In this document: positions 12,171 to 24,300 of the stretch, in pieces
How positions within the stretch are numbered: the first letter of the stretch is position 1
Layout of the letters: each line of letters begins with the position of its first letter
DNA from: Edaphochlamys debaryana
Taxonomy: Eukaryota; Chlorophyta; Chlorophyceae; Chlamydomonadales
Direction of reading: 5' to 3'
DNA: 64,000 bases
Assembly: GCA_016858145.1 (NCBI GenBank)
Contig: JAEHOE010000074.1
Span: 186,001-250,000, forward strand
Notes under the pieces: generated by a model
The model's input: only the letters and a program-made list of their open reading frames with translations
Database searches by the model: none
Told to the model about the DNA's origin: nothing
Made by a program: the position numbers and the translations under genes

Positions 12171-13439
12171 CGGCAGACGTTTGCAGCGGTGCGCGGTCAC
12201 ACCTGTGGCACAGGGGCAGAGCATGATCGGCTCGGGGTCCATTCGGTATTGCGCTGGCGCAGTTGAGTACATAGCGAACCGGTTTTTGTGTCTCCGGCTT
12301 GCCCCAAATACGCGTGAGGCCTCATCGTCAAGGTTAAAGTGCCACGAGTCCCACGCCTACATGCGAACATGGGGAACTCACGGTCCGCGATACAAGGGCA
12401 AGCGCGACACACTAGGGCCTCAGCGCACTTGAGAACAACCTCTCTGCCCTCTCTCGCTGCGGGAAGCCAGGGAGGGAGACGCATGTCGTGCCGCAATCCG
12501 GCCACACCCCGGGGCGCGTATCCAGCCCGGTGTCACACCTCCGCTCACAGAAGTCCACCGCAGCCAGGCACAAGCAAGGAAAGAGGAAGGAAGGCAGCGG
12601 ATCACATTTCAGCGGCGCCACCGGCCGGCTCTCTGCCTCCCCCCGCTTCTGCAACTAGGGCCCACCTCGCGCTGGCCTGCCAGAGCCTCGTCCTGCAGTT
12701 CCTTGAGCTTGCTGGTGGGCTAGCACCTTACTGCGCGTGGCTGCTTCGGCGTGGGGCGGGGGAGGAGGTCTCAACGGAAGGGCATCGCAGGGGCGACTGA
12801 GGACGGGAGCCTACGGGAGGGGGAAGAAAGAGGGAGAAGGCGCGCGGCTGATTGCGCACCCGCGCCCTAGTGTGACCTCAGAGCGGGCATCCCTGATGGC
12901 GTCCGCGGAGACCTGTCCGGGCGGGGTTGTGGACGGGGGTCGTGGGGGCGTGATGGTGGGGCGCCACACCCAAGGACGCGTATGGGCGCATAGGCCCACC
13001 GCAGCATTCGTCACCGTTGTGCCTTTCCCCGCTTCTCCTGCCCTCCTCCGGCCACTCTCCTTCACGACACGCAACACCAGGATGAACACCTCGTCCGGCC
13101 GAAGCTCCACCCTTCCGGAGGTTCGCCAAGCCTCACGGTCTCGCGGGGGACCTGTTGGACCGGGCCGAATGTGGGGCAGGAGGGGCAATGCACTCATAAG
13201 GCTGCGCAGGGGTCTCTCTGCTGGGTGCCGAGGCGCTGGCGGGCTGCAGGAAGGGCATGGACTCAAAGCGCTCCAGCATAGCTTTGGTGCTTGGCGTTGT
13301 CTCCTGCCCAGCCTTGCCCGGCGCGTCGGCTGGGGCTTCGAGCCCCAAGCAGTTATGCGTGCGAAGGTTCCTATGGGTTAGGTGTCACTCCGCCGTTACT
13401 TGCCAACATACGCCGCCACCTGACTCTAACCCATGGTGT

Positions 13440-13960
13440 GTCCAGTGACATGGGACCCCCGGGGGTCGGGGGGCATAGCCTCCCGGGGGGAAGCCACTTT
13501 CGGCGGAAGGGTACCCCGTTCACAGGCACAGGCATTCTGCGTCGGCCAACATCATGCGACGCCAACACCGCGGCACTACGCCCCGTTATCTATAATAACC
13601 CCGGGGGGGAACCACGGGGCTCAGCCCTTCTCCTGCCTTCGGGCAGCCACCCTTGTCGATATGAATGGGTCACATGGCCAACATGGCCCAGAGCTGCCCT
13701 TGCGCATCCTTCCCCAGGCTACTGGCCTCCTTCCCCAAAAAGCGCATCAAAGAAAGCGTGGCGAAGGCCCTTTCGGCAGGGTCTCCGCCGTCGTTAGTAC
13801 CCCACCCAGGACTTGGTACCAACACGCGGGCGCAATCACTCCGCTACGAAGGAGCCTTCCGCTAGTACTTCCGCGGGGGCATACAGGAAGAGCCCGCCGG
13901 AAACGCTTTAGGTACCATCACCTGTGCTGCCGTTAGAGGCTTTGTAAGTAAGCGTGTTCC
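13440..13960. repeat. Cluster of GC-rich palindromes and hairpins
   Basis: It contains a perfect 14-bp palindrome (GACCCCC/GGGGGTC, 13454-13467), a stem-loop GTTAT-N5-ATAAC (13585-13599) and a CTGCC-TTCG-GGCAG hairpin with a TTCG tetraloop (13633-13646). GGTACC and CCCGGG motifs recur. The texture differs from the flanking DNA and from introns elsewhere in the window. It could be an organelle-derived insertion, a mobile-element relic or a structured non-coding locus; the sequence alone does not decide. Confidence 0.35.
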
Positions 13961-14791
13961 ACATTGCCTTGACCCCGCCCTCCCTCGAGGCCACAGTGCG
14001 TCCGCCTCGCAACGCCGCTCACCACGCTGTCCCAGCAACAGTCCCCATCGGTCTTCCGGCCACCATCTAGTCCCCACAAGCGTACTATTTGTACTCCTCA
14101 CCCAGGCGTAAGGCCTGTCATGTTCTTAAAATACACAAGCCCGGAGACTCCAGACACTCGTCCCAGCGGTCCGGGTCAGCAGACAAACAGCCACTTCAAG
14201 TGACACCCAGAGTCGCTGCCAGGCCGACTCGCTGCACGCACAGATGACTAAACGACGTTGTTGGAACTCCGGACCTGCTGTTCGTGCACCGCAGCGAACC
14301 CTCAACGCCCGGACTTGCGTAACCGGCACCACTTGAGTAATGGCCCCGGATCCCTCCTTCCTCTCGACAACCGACCACGACTGACGCCTTACCTGGGGGC
14401 GATGTACCCCAGGCACACACTTCCATCATCACTAGAAAGGCGCTTGTTGCTTTGAGACCAACCCGCAGGAGCGGCATCACGCTGCAGTTGGGCCCCACAG
14501 TTACCCCCTGAGACAAAAGAATGCTTGTCCTCTTGTGCCATCGCAACCCTGTTTATGAGTCGAGCCGCGCTGCTATCGCAACGTCACATGGCATCCGGGC
14601 TCGCCCTGGCACACTGAGCAGCCCCCAGCCACCATCCATATCCCCCGCTCCACCATCTTGACCATTCTAGACAGCGCGCTTCGCGCCTCTCTATCCGAGC
14701 ATGCATCAGCTGAGTTGGGGTGCGTTCCCTTCCATTCCGCTCCCTCGCAACCCAAGCAAGCTACTTAGACCTCATCCTCTGCCTTCGTCAT

Positions 14792-17700
14792 TCATTTGTT
14801 AGAGGGCCCTGGCCCCTCTCCCGCCCCCGCCTCTTGCTCTTGTAGTTCGTCATGCAGTTCGCACAGGGACACGTAAACCTGACTGGCGCTGGGCCTCTTC
14901 TTCGGGTCCTGAGTCCAGCACTGCTCGATCAGCTGTAGAAGCTTGAGCGGGTGCTGAGCACTGGGTGGCGGGAGCGCCGGACGCCGGCCCTGCAGGCACG
15001 CCAAGGATGCAGCATTCAGCGTGGGCCATGGCCTTGGGCCCTCCACCCCGCCGGGGTAGGACTCCATGTCCCGAGCCCTGGCATGCGGCACCGGTGCAGC
15101 TCAGGAGCCCCTCCGCCCAGCGATTTCGCACCTGCACGTGCACCTCCCATGCGACCTGCATGGACGACATCCCGTGCCAGGGCGGCCGGCGCATGAGGAG
15201 CTCGCTCATGATGACTGCCATGGAGTAGACGTCCACCCTGCATTGAGGGGCCCACGAGCAAGGCGAGGAGTGGGATTCCGGCGTGGAGGCTTCCTGCAGG
15301 CCCTACGGGTTGTCACCACGGCGGGCTGCTGCCCCCGCGGCACCACCATATGCAGCCCGGCAGCGGCCGGGATGGGAGAGGCGTGACTGTCGCCCTCTAG
15401 GGCCCAGGCGCGCGGCCGCCGTAGCGCCGACCAGGGATGGAGACCCTACCTGTCGGTGAGGTGCCAGTTATCGGGGTCGAAGCACTCGGGCGCGAGGTAC
15501 GGCACCGACCCCGCCTCCAGCGTCTGGGTGGACAGAAGCGTCTTGAGCTTCCATCGTGCCAGGCCGAAGTCTGAAGGGCGACGGCCAGCAGCAAGGAGAG
15601 TGTGAAGTCGCGGATGCACGGGGTTGCGCAACCCAACAAGAACTGCACCACAATGCGGCGAGCGGGTCCCACCTGCCAGCTTGGGCTCGCCCTCATGGGA
15701 CAGCAGCACGTTGCCCGGCTTGAGGTCGCGGTGGAGCACCTGCACGAGGGGCCGAGGCGCAGCAGGGGCGGCCGGTGAGTTTTACGCGCCCTTGTCAGTG
15801 TGCGGGCTACGTAGCGAGGTAATGAAATGACCCCCAAAAGCTAGAGCACAAGACTCTGGCTGAAGTGAAGGCCGACCCTCCCGGCCATCCCCGGCATCTA
15901 TGCTCATGGTTTCCTGCCCTCAACCCCACCACTCCACCCCTCAACCCATGCAAGTGGCCGGCCCAGCACCGTGCCCGTGCCCATGCTCGTGCCCTCATGC
16001 GGTCCGGGCCTCACCGCCGGGTGGAGGTAGGCCAGAGCGCCTGCGATGCCGCGCGCCAGGCGCACCACCAGCAGCGTGCGCGTGTCGGCCTGGGGGTGGT
16101 AGATGTAGTCGTGCAGCGAGCACATGAGCAGCTCGGCCACGATGAAGGGCTGCGGGGGAGGACGAGGGACGGGCGTGCGGGGCGTGAGTGCGAGGGGCAG
16201 CGCACGCAAGAGAGTGGCACAGGCCCGGCTAGAACGCCGATGCGGGCAGAACGGTCGGCGGGAGAGAACACGTGTCAGCTGCTGTTGCTCGCCTTTGGTG
16301 GCGACAGGTTGCCTCCGTAGATCTTGATGACCTACAGGTGGCGAAGGCAGGTGGCGTCAGGGCATACGAGCGTCAGCTGGTCACGCAACAAGGCGTGTGG
16401 GCCTCCCGAGTGTCAACCAACCCTGGTGAGCACTCACGTTGGGGTGGTTTGCGCGGCTGAGGATGGACACCTCCAGCCGCAGCGCTGCCAGCTCCGACAG
16501 CGCGCCTCCGCCGGCCCCAAGCAGCATCTTCACGGCCACAGGTTGCCCCATGTATGTCCCCGCCTGTGGGGTCAAAGTTACGGGCACCTTCAATCGCACA
16601 TGATGCCATGCATGATTGCCTCTTCACAGCGCGCTCACTCAGCCCAGGGATCCGCCACAGACAGACCGAGCGCGCGTGCCGGTACAAACATGCCCTACTC
16701 ACGTAGACGCGCCCAAAGCCGCCACGCCCGATCTCCTGGCCCATGCTAAGCTCCGCGAGGTCAATGTCCATCCGAACACTGTCCTCGATGGCCGCGATGG
16801 GCGGGTTGGACGTGCCCGTCTGCAACGACGGCGGCGGGGCTATGCCACCGGTGATCGGCGGCACCGCCATGGATCCCGGTCTGGACTCTTTACCGGACTC
16901 CTTGCCGCTCGCCAGCTGAGCCGCCACGGACAAAGCCGTGGGTGCCGCGAGCGCTGCCGACTGCGCCGCTGCCGCTGCCGCTCCCGAGGCTTGCGCCGGC
17001 GGCGGCGGAGGGGCCGTTGCTGAGTGCTCGGCTTTTGCGACGGCACTTCCGGTGTCGTCGGTTGCGACGCCCACGCTGCCCGCGGGAGTGAGCGACGGCG
17101 TGCTGCCGGCGCTCGTCAGCGCAGCCGCGTCCTTGCCGACCACCCCTTTGAGGCTGCGCCCGCCAGTGCTGGAGACGGTCAGGGCCCCCGGGATATTCGT
17201 ACGGGTGCAGGGGATCTTTAGCGGCGCCTTCTCCTTCCTAGCTGAGCCGTCCTTGCCGTGCGCTGTGGCTGGGCTCGTGCCCGTGAGCCGCGCCAGAGCT
17301 TCGTCGGGCGTCATCGGCAGCGGGCCCAGAACCGCTTGTGCCGGGTCGAGCTCCTTGCTGCTTTGCCGCTTGGCCAGCCACGCTGACACGAGGCTGCCGG
17401 TGGGAGCAGCACGGGGGGCTGGCAGCGGCATCTCATTGACGCGCTGTTGGTACTCGTCCCACAAGCGCTCGGAGCCGCGCAGGTGGTCACGCAGCGTGGA
17501 CGCGGCGCTCTCGGGTGTCGCCACTCCCCCGCCTCCCACCGACCCAGCTGCCCTAACAACCGCGACGCCTTCAGGGGCACCTACTGCTGTTCGCTCCTCC
17601 CGCCCGCCGTCCGCAGGGGCCGCGGGGGAGCGTCCGTTGTGGCCGTCCAGCGGAGGTTTAGTGGCTGGAGGGCCTGCAGCGGCGGAGGCCTGCCCCGTAG

Positions 17701-17956
17701 CATCCGGTCGGCCCGAGTGAATCGCTATCGCCACATCTGTCACTGCGACGCCCGCGTCGGCTGCAGGGCTCTGGTTGTGGCTCTGGGCTTGAATAGGAGC
17801 GCTGTGATTGCCGGCCGCTGCCCTCCGCTGCTCGGCGCCCTGGCCACCAGATGCATGTGTTGTCTTCGCAGAAGAGCGCTGGGCGCAAAGGAACACGACG
17901 CCGACCGCCAGCGCAGCCGCGGCGACCAGCGGGACCAGGACTTCCACAAAAAGCAT
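14792..17956 (-). CDS. Membrane-anchored TKL-type Ser/Thr protein kinase
   Basis: Eight exons, 681 residues: 17956-16703, 16563-16438, 16331-16293, 16149-16015, 15739-15673, 15570-15450, 15237-15132, 14989-14792; every junction keeps frame. The start is the first ATG after an in-frame TAG. Residues about 8-24 form a hydrophobic anchor with almost nothing outside the membrane. About 380 low-complexity residues (Ala/Ser/Pro/Gly) follow, then a complete kinase: Gly loop GRGGFGRVY (410-418), VAVK with Lys430, HRDLKPGN (521-528), DFG (541-543), APE (567-569) and a CWTQDPKKRP C-lobe motif. The Trp-containing C-lobe motif and overall shape fit the TKL/receptor-like group. The third intron is GC-AG (AAG|GCGAGC); if it were retained, a TGA at 16277-16275 would end the protein before the catalytic loop. 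The substrate is unknown. It lies 2.9 kb from the CTLD/PAN receptor kinase in the same orientation. Confidence 0.9.
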
Positions 17957-18331
17957 TACGCTAGTTAACGCTATGGAGGCCTACACATGCTGCTAATACA
18001 ATGGCCTGCGGATTGGGAGTGGTGCTTGGCGCTCGCGGGCCGGCGACGGACGCGGAGAGAAAGCAGCGTGCGGGGCAGGCATCACCGAAGCCGTAACTCG
18101 CAGGTGATGTGTGCGTTATTCGTAGGACATTGCAAACTGCGAGGTCAGGCCGGCACCTCCCCGACACAGAAACCTGGCCGGTGTGGATCCTGCCCTGGCG
18201 CGGGGAATGGCGATCCGTGTCAGAAACGCGCCCCGCTCGTAACTGAGACAAACCAAAAGGCATAATGTCAGTCCAGAGAATGCTCGTGCAAACAAAGTCG
18301 CCAGGATAGGTCGCGACAGCTAGGGTCAATT
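17957..18331. promoter_or_regulatory. Divergent promoter region between TKL kinase and rotatin
   Basis: These 375 bp separate the start codons of the minus-strand kinase and plus-strand rotatin, so both promoters and both 5' UTRs must fit here. The DNA is less GC-rich than the coding flanks. No clear TATA box is seen. Co-regulation is possible but not shown. Confidence 0.6.
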
Positions 18332-21300
18332 ATGGCTGCCCAGGAGAGGCTCGCGTCGCTCCTGGCTGCCACGGAGAAGCTAGGTAGGCTGCAGGGAAGA
18401 AAGCCAGTCGGCTTGCAGCTCGGTGGAGCGCTGGGAGCCTTCAGACATGCCTTCGGTTGCCCGCAGTTCATCCTCTGAGCGAGGTGCGACGCCGAGCGGT
18501 GCAGAGCTTGGACTTCAAGCTTAAGCACCAGCTGCTCACCACGGAGGAGCTTGCCAAGGTAAGAAGCTGTGTGCGCTGGGTCAGCAGTAACCCTGGCCGC
18601 TTCCTCTCACGCCCCGTCCTGCCTCGGTCACGCCTCTTCTTGACGTTCAGGAGCGCCCGGCCCTTCGGAACCTCCTAGGTGCGGCATGCATGCTGCCCTC
18701 CTCCATCCCCTGTACGCCGGAGCCCCTGCCTCAACGCCCACCCCTCTGGTTGCAGGCTGCTTACAGTTTGACGACAATGGCATCGCTGCGGACAGTGCCG
18801 TGCTCATGCTGCTGGCCAGGGCAGCATCAGCACCCTTTGCCGCTCGACAGCTGCTGCACCTTGGTGCTGAGCCGCTACTGGTGCGCCTACAGCAGACGCG
18901 GCCGCCCGAGCTGCAAAGTCTTATCAGTGCGGCGCTGTCTGCCATTTTGGCAGCTCCGCAGCTGGGGGTAAGTGACCCTCCGCTTGGGCAATCAAATGGG
19001 GGGCTTGTTGACAGTAGCCACACAGCCACATCACACTCAATCTTGCAGGCATCTGCCCCTTCTACGCCAGCGCTTCCCCAAGGTCAAACCTTTGGGGCCC
19101 CGCCTCTTGCGGGCTCGGGGACTTACCAGCACGGCCTGCCCCACTCCACCTATCAGAATACCTCCAGCCATCAGGGCTCCTCGGCCTTGCTGGCGCCGAA
19201 CACGGTGTCCGCGCCGGCCTTCACATTTTCACCCGTGCTATCCAGCAAACACGCTTCGGCAGCCCGGCGGCAAGGCTATGACGAGGATACCACAGCGGCA
19301 AACGCTGGGGCCAGGCACAGCAGGGAGCCTTTCCCCGCGTCTGGTCGTCCACCCACCTCCGGACTGGGGACGGCTTGGGCTTCTAGTTGCCGCCCGGAAG
19401 AGCCTCCTCTGCAGAGGCGGCTGGCGGCTGCCACCTCAGGTGAGCCCACGCCTCCCTAACCCCAATCTGCTGTTGCTTCTCACAATGTCCCTCCTCGGTT
19501 CTTACCCTACGCCCCTCCTGAACGCGCTATACGCGCAGAGCCTGCACCGCTCGGCGCACCGGGCGGCACCGGCGGTCGCAGCCGGCACTGGCTTCTCGCA
19601 CCCGTGGCATTAGGCGAGTCCGACGACCAGGACCTGTTCGAGCTGTCGCTGCGGCTGCAGTACCTGGACGACCCGCGCGTGGTGCTGCCGGCGCTGGCAC
19701 AGCTGCAGGGCGGCGCGCTCACCGACCTGCCCGTGGAGGCAGTCATCGGGCGGCACAACATCCTGGTGCGGGGCGCGGTCTCGTTGGATGTCCGGCCTGG
19801 CGTTGCCTGGATTGGGTTGGAAGCAAGCTGGCGCTGTCGAGGCGAGCGTGGTCGAGGATTCCATAGAAGCGTGTTGAAGGCGGGGCGTTGTCGTGTTGGT
19901 TTGTGCGCGCAGGATCACCTGCTGCTGCTGCTGACGTCAGCGCGCTCGCCGCCCGAGCACGTGGCACTGGCGGGCCAGTGCCTGCTGGGTATGCTGGTGG
20001 CGGCCAAGCGGGCGCTGCTGTACGGCACCGACGCGCGGTACGGCAGCCGGGAGGGCGGTCAACGGGAGTCCGCTGACGGGCTGCGGAGCGGCAGCCCTGA
20101 GCGAACGGCTGAGGGCGAGGTGGCGGCGGCCGGCCTGCTGCCCCAGCCTCTGCCGTCTGCCTGCGGAGTCGCTTGGGCCGCGCCGATGGAGGGTGACGCG
20201 GGCGGCAGCTGGGCCGGCAACAGCGCCATCGACGTAACCCATGTAGCTTACAACATAGCGCTCCAGGTGGGGCTTCCGAGTACTTTGCCATGCCCGCGTA
20301 CTCTAGAGGCACTTGCTGCTCGGATAGAAGGGCGCGAAGCCACTGTGCCGTCATGCAAGATTCCATCCCTTCTGCATATGACGATACCCGCTGCTTTGTT
20401 GATGGTGCTCGGCAGGTGTTCACAGCACTCAAGGACCCTCAGCGCCTCTTCGCCGTGGCCCCTCTGCTCGAGGAACTGACCCCGCTGCTGCTCCTAGGGC
20501 GAGACGGGGCCGTGGCCGTGGATGGACCCCAGGACCTGGCAAAGTGGTCCCAGCTGTTCAAGGTGAGACCCTACGGCACACCTCAGCCTCCTAGACAAGA
20601 GCACGGCCTCGAGGTTTCTGACGCTATTTGGCCGGTCTTGCGTGTGCCCTGGCGTCCGCAGGCCCTGGCCCAGGCGCTGGTGGCGAACCTGGCCATCGCC
20701 CGCGCTGAGAGCCCTCCGATCGTGCAAGGCTTCACGCGCGACGCAGGCATGGGGCCCCTACCGCCCGTCCTGAGCCCCTCAGCCTCCGCCCTGCTCACCC
20801 TCGCCGCGCGGCTGCTCTCCTCCCTGCCGCCGGACCTGTGGAGGAACGACGTCGTGCCCCCCGCTCTCACAGACACGCTCTCCGCGGTCGCGCGCGACGA
20901 GGTTCTTTCAGCCCTGCTCCCCGAGCTCCGGCCTGCCGTGCTGCCCGTGCTCAGCGTGCTGCGGCCCGACGTGCCTGTGATGCTCGAGATCGCGGCGTCA
21001 GCGGAGGCGGCGCTGGCGGCAGGCGAGGCGCTGGCGCGTGGGGTGGAGGCGCTGGCGGCGGGACAGCTGGCGGCGGAGGCCTGGCTGCAGCAGCTGCAGG
21101 CCGCCCTGCCCGCGCTCCACCTGCCCAGTCAGGAGCCTCTGCTGGGGGCCGTGGTCCAGGGGCTAGCGCTCGCTTGCCGGAGCGGTGGCGACGTGGGCCC
21201 TTCAGCGCTGGAGGATGCCAGCGGTGGTGGAGCCGAGGAGGAGGGCGGTGGCGCGTCATGGGCGGCTCAGGCCGAGGGCCTGTTCCTGGCGCTGCTGTCG

Positions 21301-24300
21301 CACCCCACCGCGTCCATCGCGCTGGCCTGCCACAGCCTGCTGGAGCAGCTGGCGCAGGAGGCCCGCGCGCAGCCGGGGCACCACCTGGCGCAGCTGCTCA
21401 CGCGCAAGGTAGCCCTGCTGGGGCTGGGCTTGGCGGTGCCCTCGAAGGGTTGTGGAGTTGACGGACCCGCGGGCTGCGCTCTGTGTCCCCTGGCCGCCTA
21501 CGATCCGCGTGCCTGTGCCCAACTCCAGAGACTGTTCTCTGTTTGTTCTCACTTCCCCCCTGCCCTCCCCCACCTCCGAACTCGACCTCACCCTGCCCCG
21601 CCCTCCCGCAGGCCGTGCTGCAGCAGCTGGTGGTGCTGGGCCTGGCGGACGAGCGCACCCGGCGCCAGGTGGCCCGCATCCTGCTGCACCTCATGGTGGA
21701 CGCGCGCTGCCAGGCCCGTGAGTGAGGGGGCACCCTGGGGCGGGGCAGGTGGGCTGTAGGGAAGTGGCCGGGCGGGCACATGCGTGGGGGTAGGCTAACG
21801 CCAAGACCAGGCCCTGGTGGTGGCTGCTGATGCTGACGATAGCGGGGCACTGCTGACGGCGCCGTTGGCCGCACCGTTCCGTCGCTGCAGGCTTGCGGCC
21901 GTGGGCCTTCTGGGTGCGGCTGTACGAGGCGGACCCGCAGGTGGGCGCCCTGGCTGCAGCCCTGGCCGCCGGGGAGCAGGCCGCCGCCGCCGCCGCCGCC
22001 ACCTCCCTGCAGCCGCAGCAGCCTGGGCTGCAGGGAGTGGTGGAGGGGCTGCCGGGCGCGTGGACCTGGCATCACCTCCGTGGCGTTGTGCTGGAGCTGT
22101 ACAGCGTGGAGGCGGAGCGTCGGCGCGAGGCGGCGCAGCGGCTTGCTTCGGCACTGCGGGTTGAGGCGGCTGATGTGGCCTCCGGAGAGCCTCACACCGC
22201 CGACCCCTTCCGGGTACGTGCCCCCATCTGGCTCCCATGTTGGCAATCCCTTTCAGAGCAGAGACAAGAGCCGGGTGCACACACCCTGGGATTGGGCTCA
22301 GGCAAAGCAAGGCATGGCATGGCCTCCGACCCAGTTCCTCCCGGCTCCGCACGCAGGTCTGCCTTGATGGTGGCGCGCGTGACGACCTGGTGGTCCCCTG
22401 CGCCAGCGCCCGCATGGCTCGCGGCTTCCGCACCGCCGACGTTGCCAACCTGCTGGCTATCCTCACCAACGCACAGGTGCAGCTGGCAGCGCTTGCCTCC
22501 TGTCTTGCTTGGATGCTGAACGCTCGCTGGCCCTGCGTGTGACTGACTTCAAGCCAGGAGCACTTGTAAGAGCATGATACAACCGCCGACCCAAAAACTG
22601 CTCTAAATGGTGCCGCCCCTGCCCCGCCTGCCCTCAGCTGGCGCTGGAGCTGCGCCGCTCCGCCGCAGAGCAGCTGCTGGCGCTGGCAGCCGACGAGCGC
22701 CTGCGGGAGGCGCTGGAGGAGGAGGTGAGCAGCGGGCGCTTGGGCTTGAGTAGAAGGCTCTTCACGTACCCGCAAGGCTCGCAGCAGTGTGCAAGGCCTA
22801 AGCAAGTTGCCAACTGCCCTGTCTCTCCCTGCGTCCTGCCCTGCCCGCGTAGGCCAGCCTGCGGGCCGTCCTCTGTATCGCCGCACTCCGGGATCCCGCC
22901 ACCGGCGCGCCAGCCGTCAGCGCCAGTCAGGCCGGCGCCCTGGCGGCGGAGGGGCTCACACCACCGGCGCCCGACCTCCTCTCCACCCTGGACGTCCAGC
23001 TCCCCGTCGCGTCCATCAACCTCCTCTACGTTCTCGTCGGCCGCAGCCCGCGCGCCCGCGCCTGGCTCGCGCACGAGCGCAGCGGTCTGCCCATGCTGGC
23101 CTCCGGCGTGCTGCCGCTCACGTTCCACAGCATGGTCACCGTGCGGCGTGCTGTGGCGCGCCTGCTGGCCGCGCTGTGCTTCGGCTGCGAGGCGGACCGC
23201 TGGTCCGGCTGGCATGCGCTGGAACGCAGCACGCTACCGGCAGTAACGGAGCGCCACGAGGGCGCATCGGGGCCCGGACCTGGCCAGGGGTCCACGGCGA
23301 GCGCGGGGGATGTGGTGGTGCTGCCGCAGCCCTTCCAGCGCCGCTACCGCCTGCCGTGCCGGGCCACGTGGCTGGCGCTGCCGGCCGTCACGCGGGCCGC
23401 CAGGGAGGGCAGCATCCTGGACGGCAAGCCCATGCTACAGGGTGAGCCGGAGCGGGGGCTCCCGCTGGCCTAGGGTACGGTAGATCATGCAAGTGCAGTG
23501 GTGGCCCATGCTTTCAGGCACAGTGCGTGCGCAGATCTGGTCGATTCGGTCTCGGTTTTGTTTGAAAAACACTTCCCAGCGTCAAACTCTGTCCTTGGTG
23601 CCGCAGGGCTGGTGGCCGAGCAGCGCGAGCTGGTGGTGCTGCTGGTGCACGAGCGGGCGGCGCTGCGGGGCGCGGGCGGGGACCCGGCGCGCCTGCTGGA
23701 GCTCATGAACGAACGGCCGGGTGCGGGTGAACCCACGAGGGGTGGGGACCAGCGAGCCGATGCGATGGCGTGTTGCCGCACACCTTTCCCCACCCGTCGC
23801 TGCTTGCTGCTCAATACAAGAGCCGCCATGAACACAATGCTTGCTGCTATCGCCCACAGACTGCCTGGGCGGCCTGCCCATCGCCGCGCTGCACACGCTG
23901 GCCGTCAGCATCCGGGCGCTGCCGCAGGGCGGAGCGGTGGTGCGCAGCCTGGCCGCGGTGGGCCTGGCAGCTTCCCATGCCGAGTGCTCCTGCGCCGTGC
24001 GGGAGCTGCAGGCGGCCTGCAGCAGCCGCCAGGGAGTGGCGGCGCTAGCGACGGCCGACTGGCAGGTGGGTGATTACGGGTAGTGGCACAATTGCGCTCA
24101 AGTTCTTAGGCAAAGGGCAGGCGTAGTGGGGCTTGCTGTGTGCCCGGACTTTGACGTCTGGCAGTAAGGCGAGGCACTGGCAAGTGAGACACAACCTGGC
24201 AACATGTGTACTCGGGTGCCATCCTCGCTGTGCCCTGCTTGTGGCCGCAGGTCCACCTGGAGCGGCTGCTGTCCACGGCGCCGCTCAGCCCCGAGGACCG

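Larger units (their letters stand above)
11929..14791. other. Intergenic region without a supported gene
   Basis: It lies between the start of the receptor kinase and the stop of the TKL kinase, both on the minus strand. Open frames here are short, have poor splice context and show no recognisable domain. It should hold the receptor kinase promoter on its left and the 3' UTR of the TKL kinase on its right. A cluster of GC-rich hairpins at about 13440-13960 is listed separately. Confidence 0.6.

Noticed and set aside
12737..13381. 214-residue plus-strand ORF
   Set aside because: Composition is that of random GC-rich DNA, with no splice partners and no recognisable domain.
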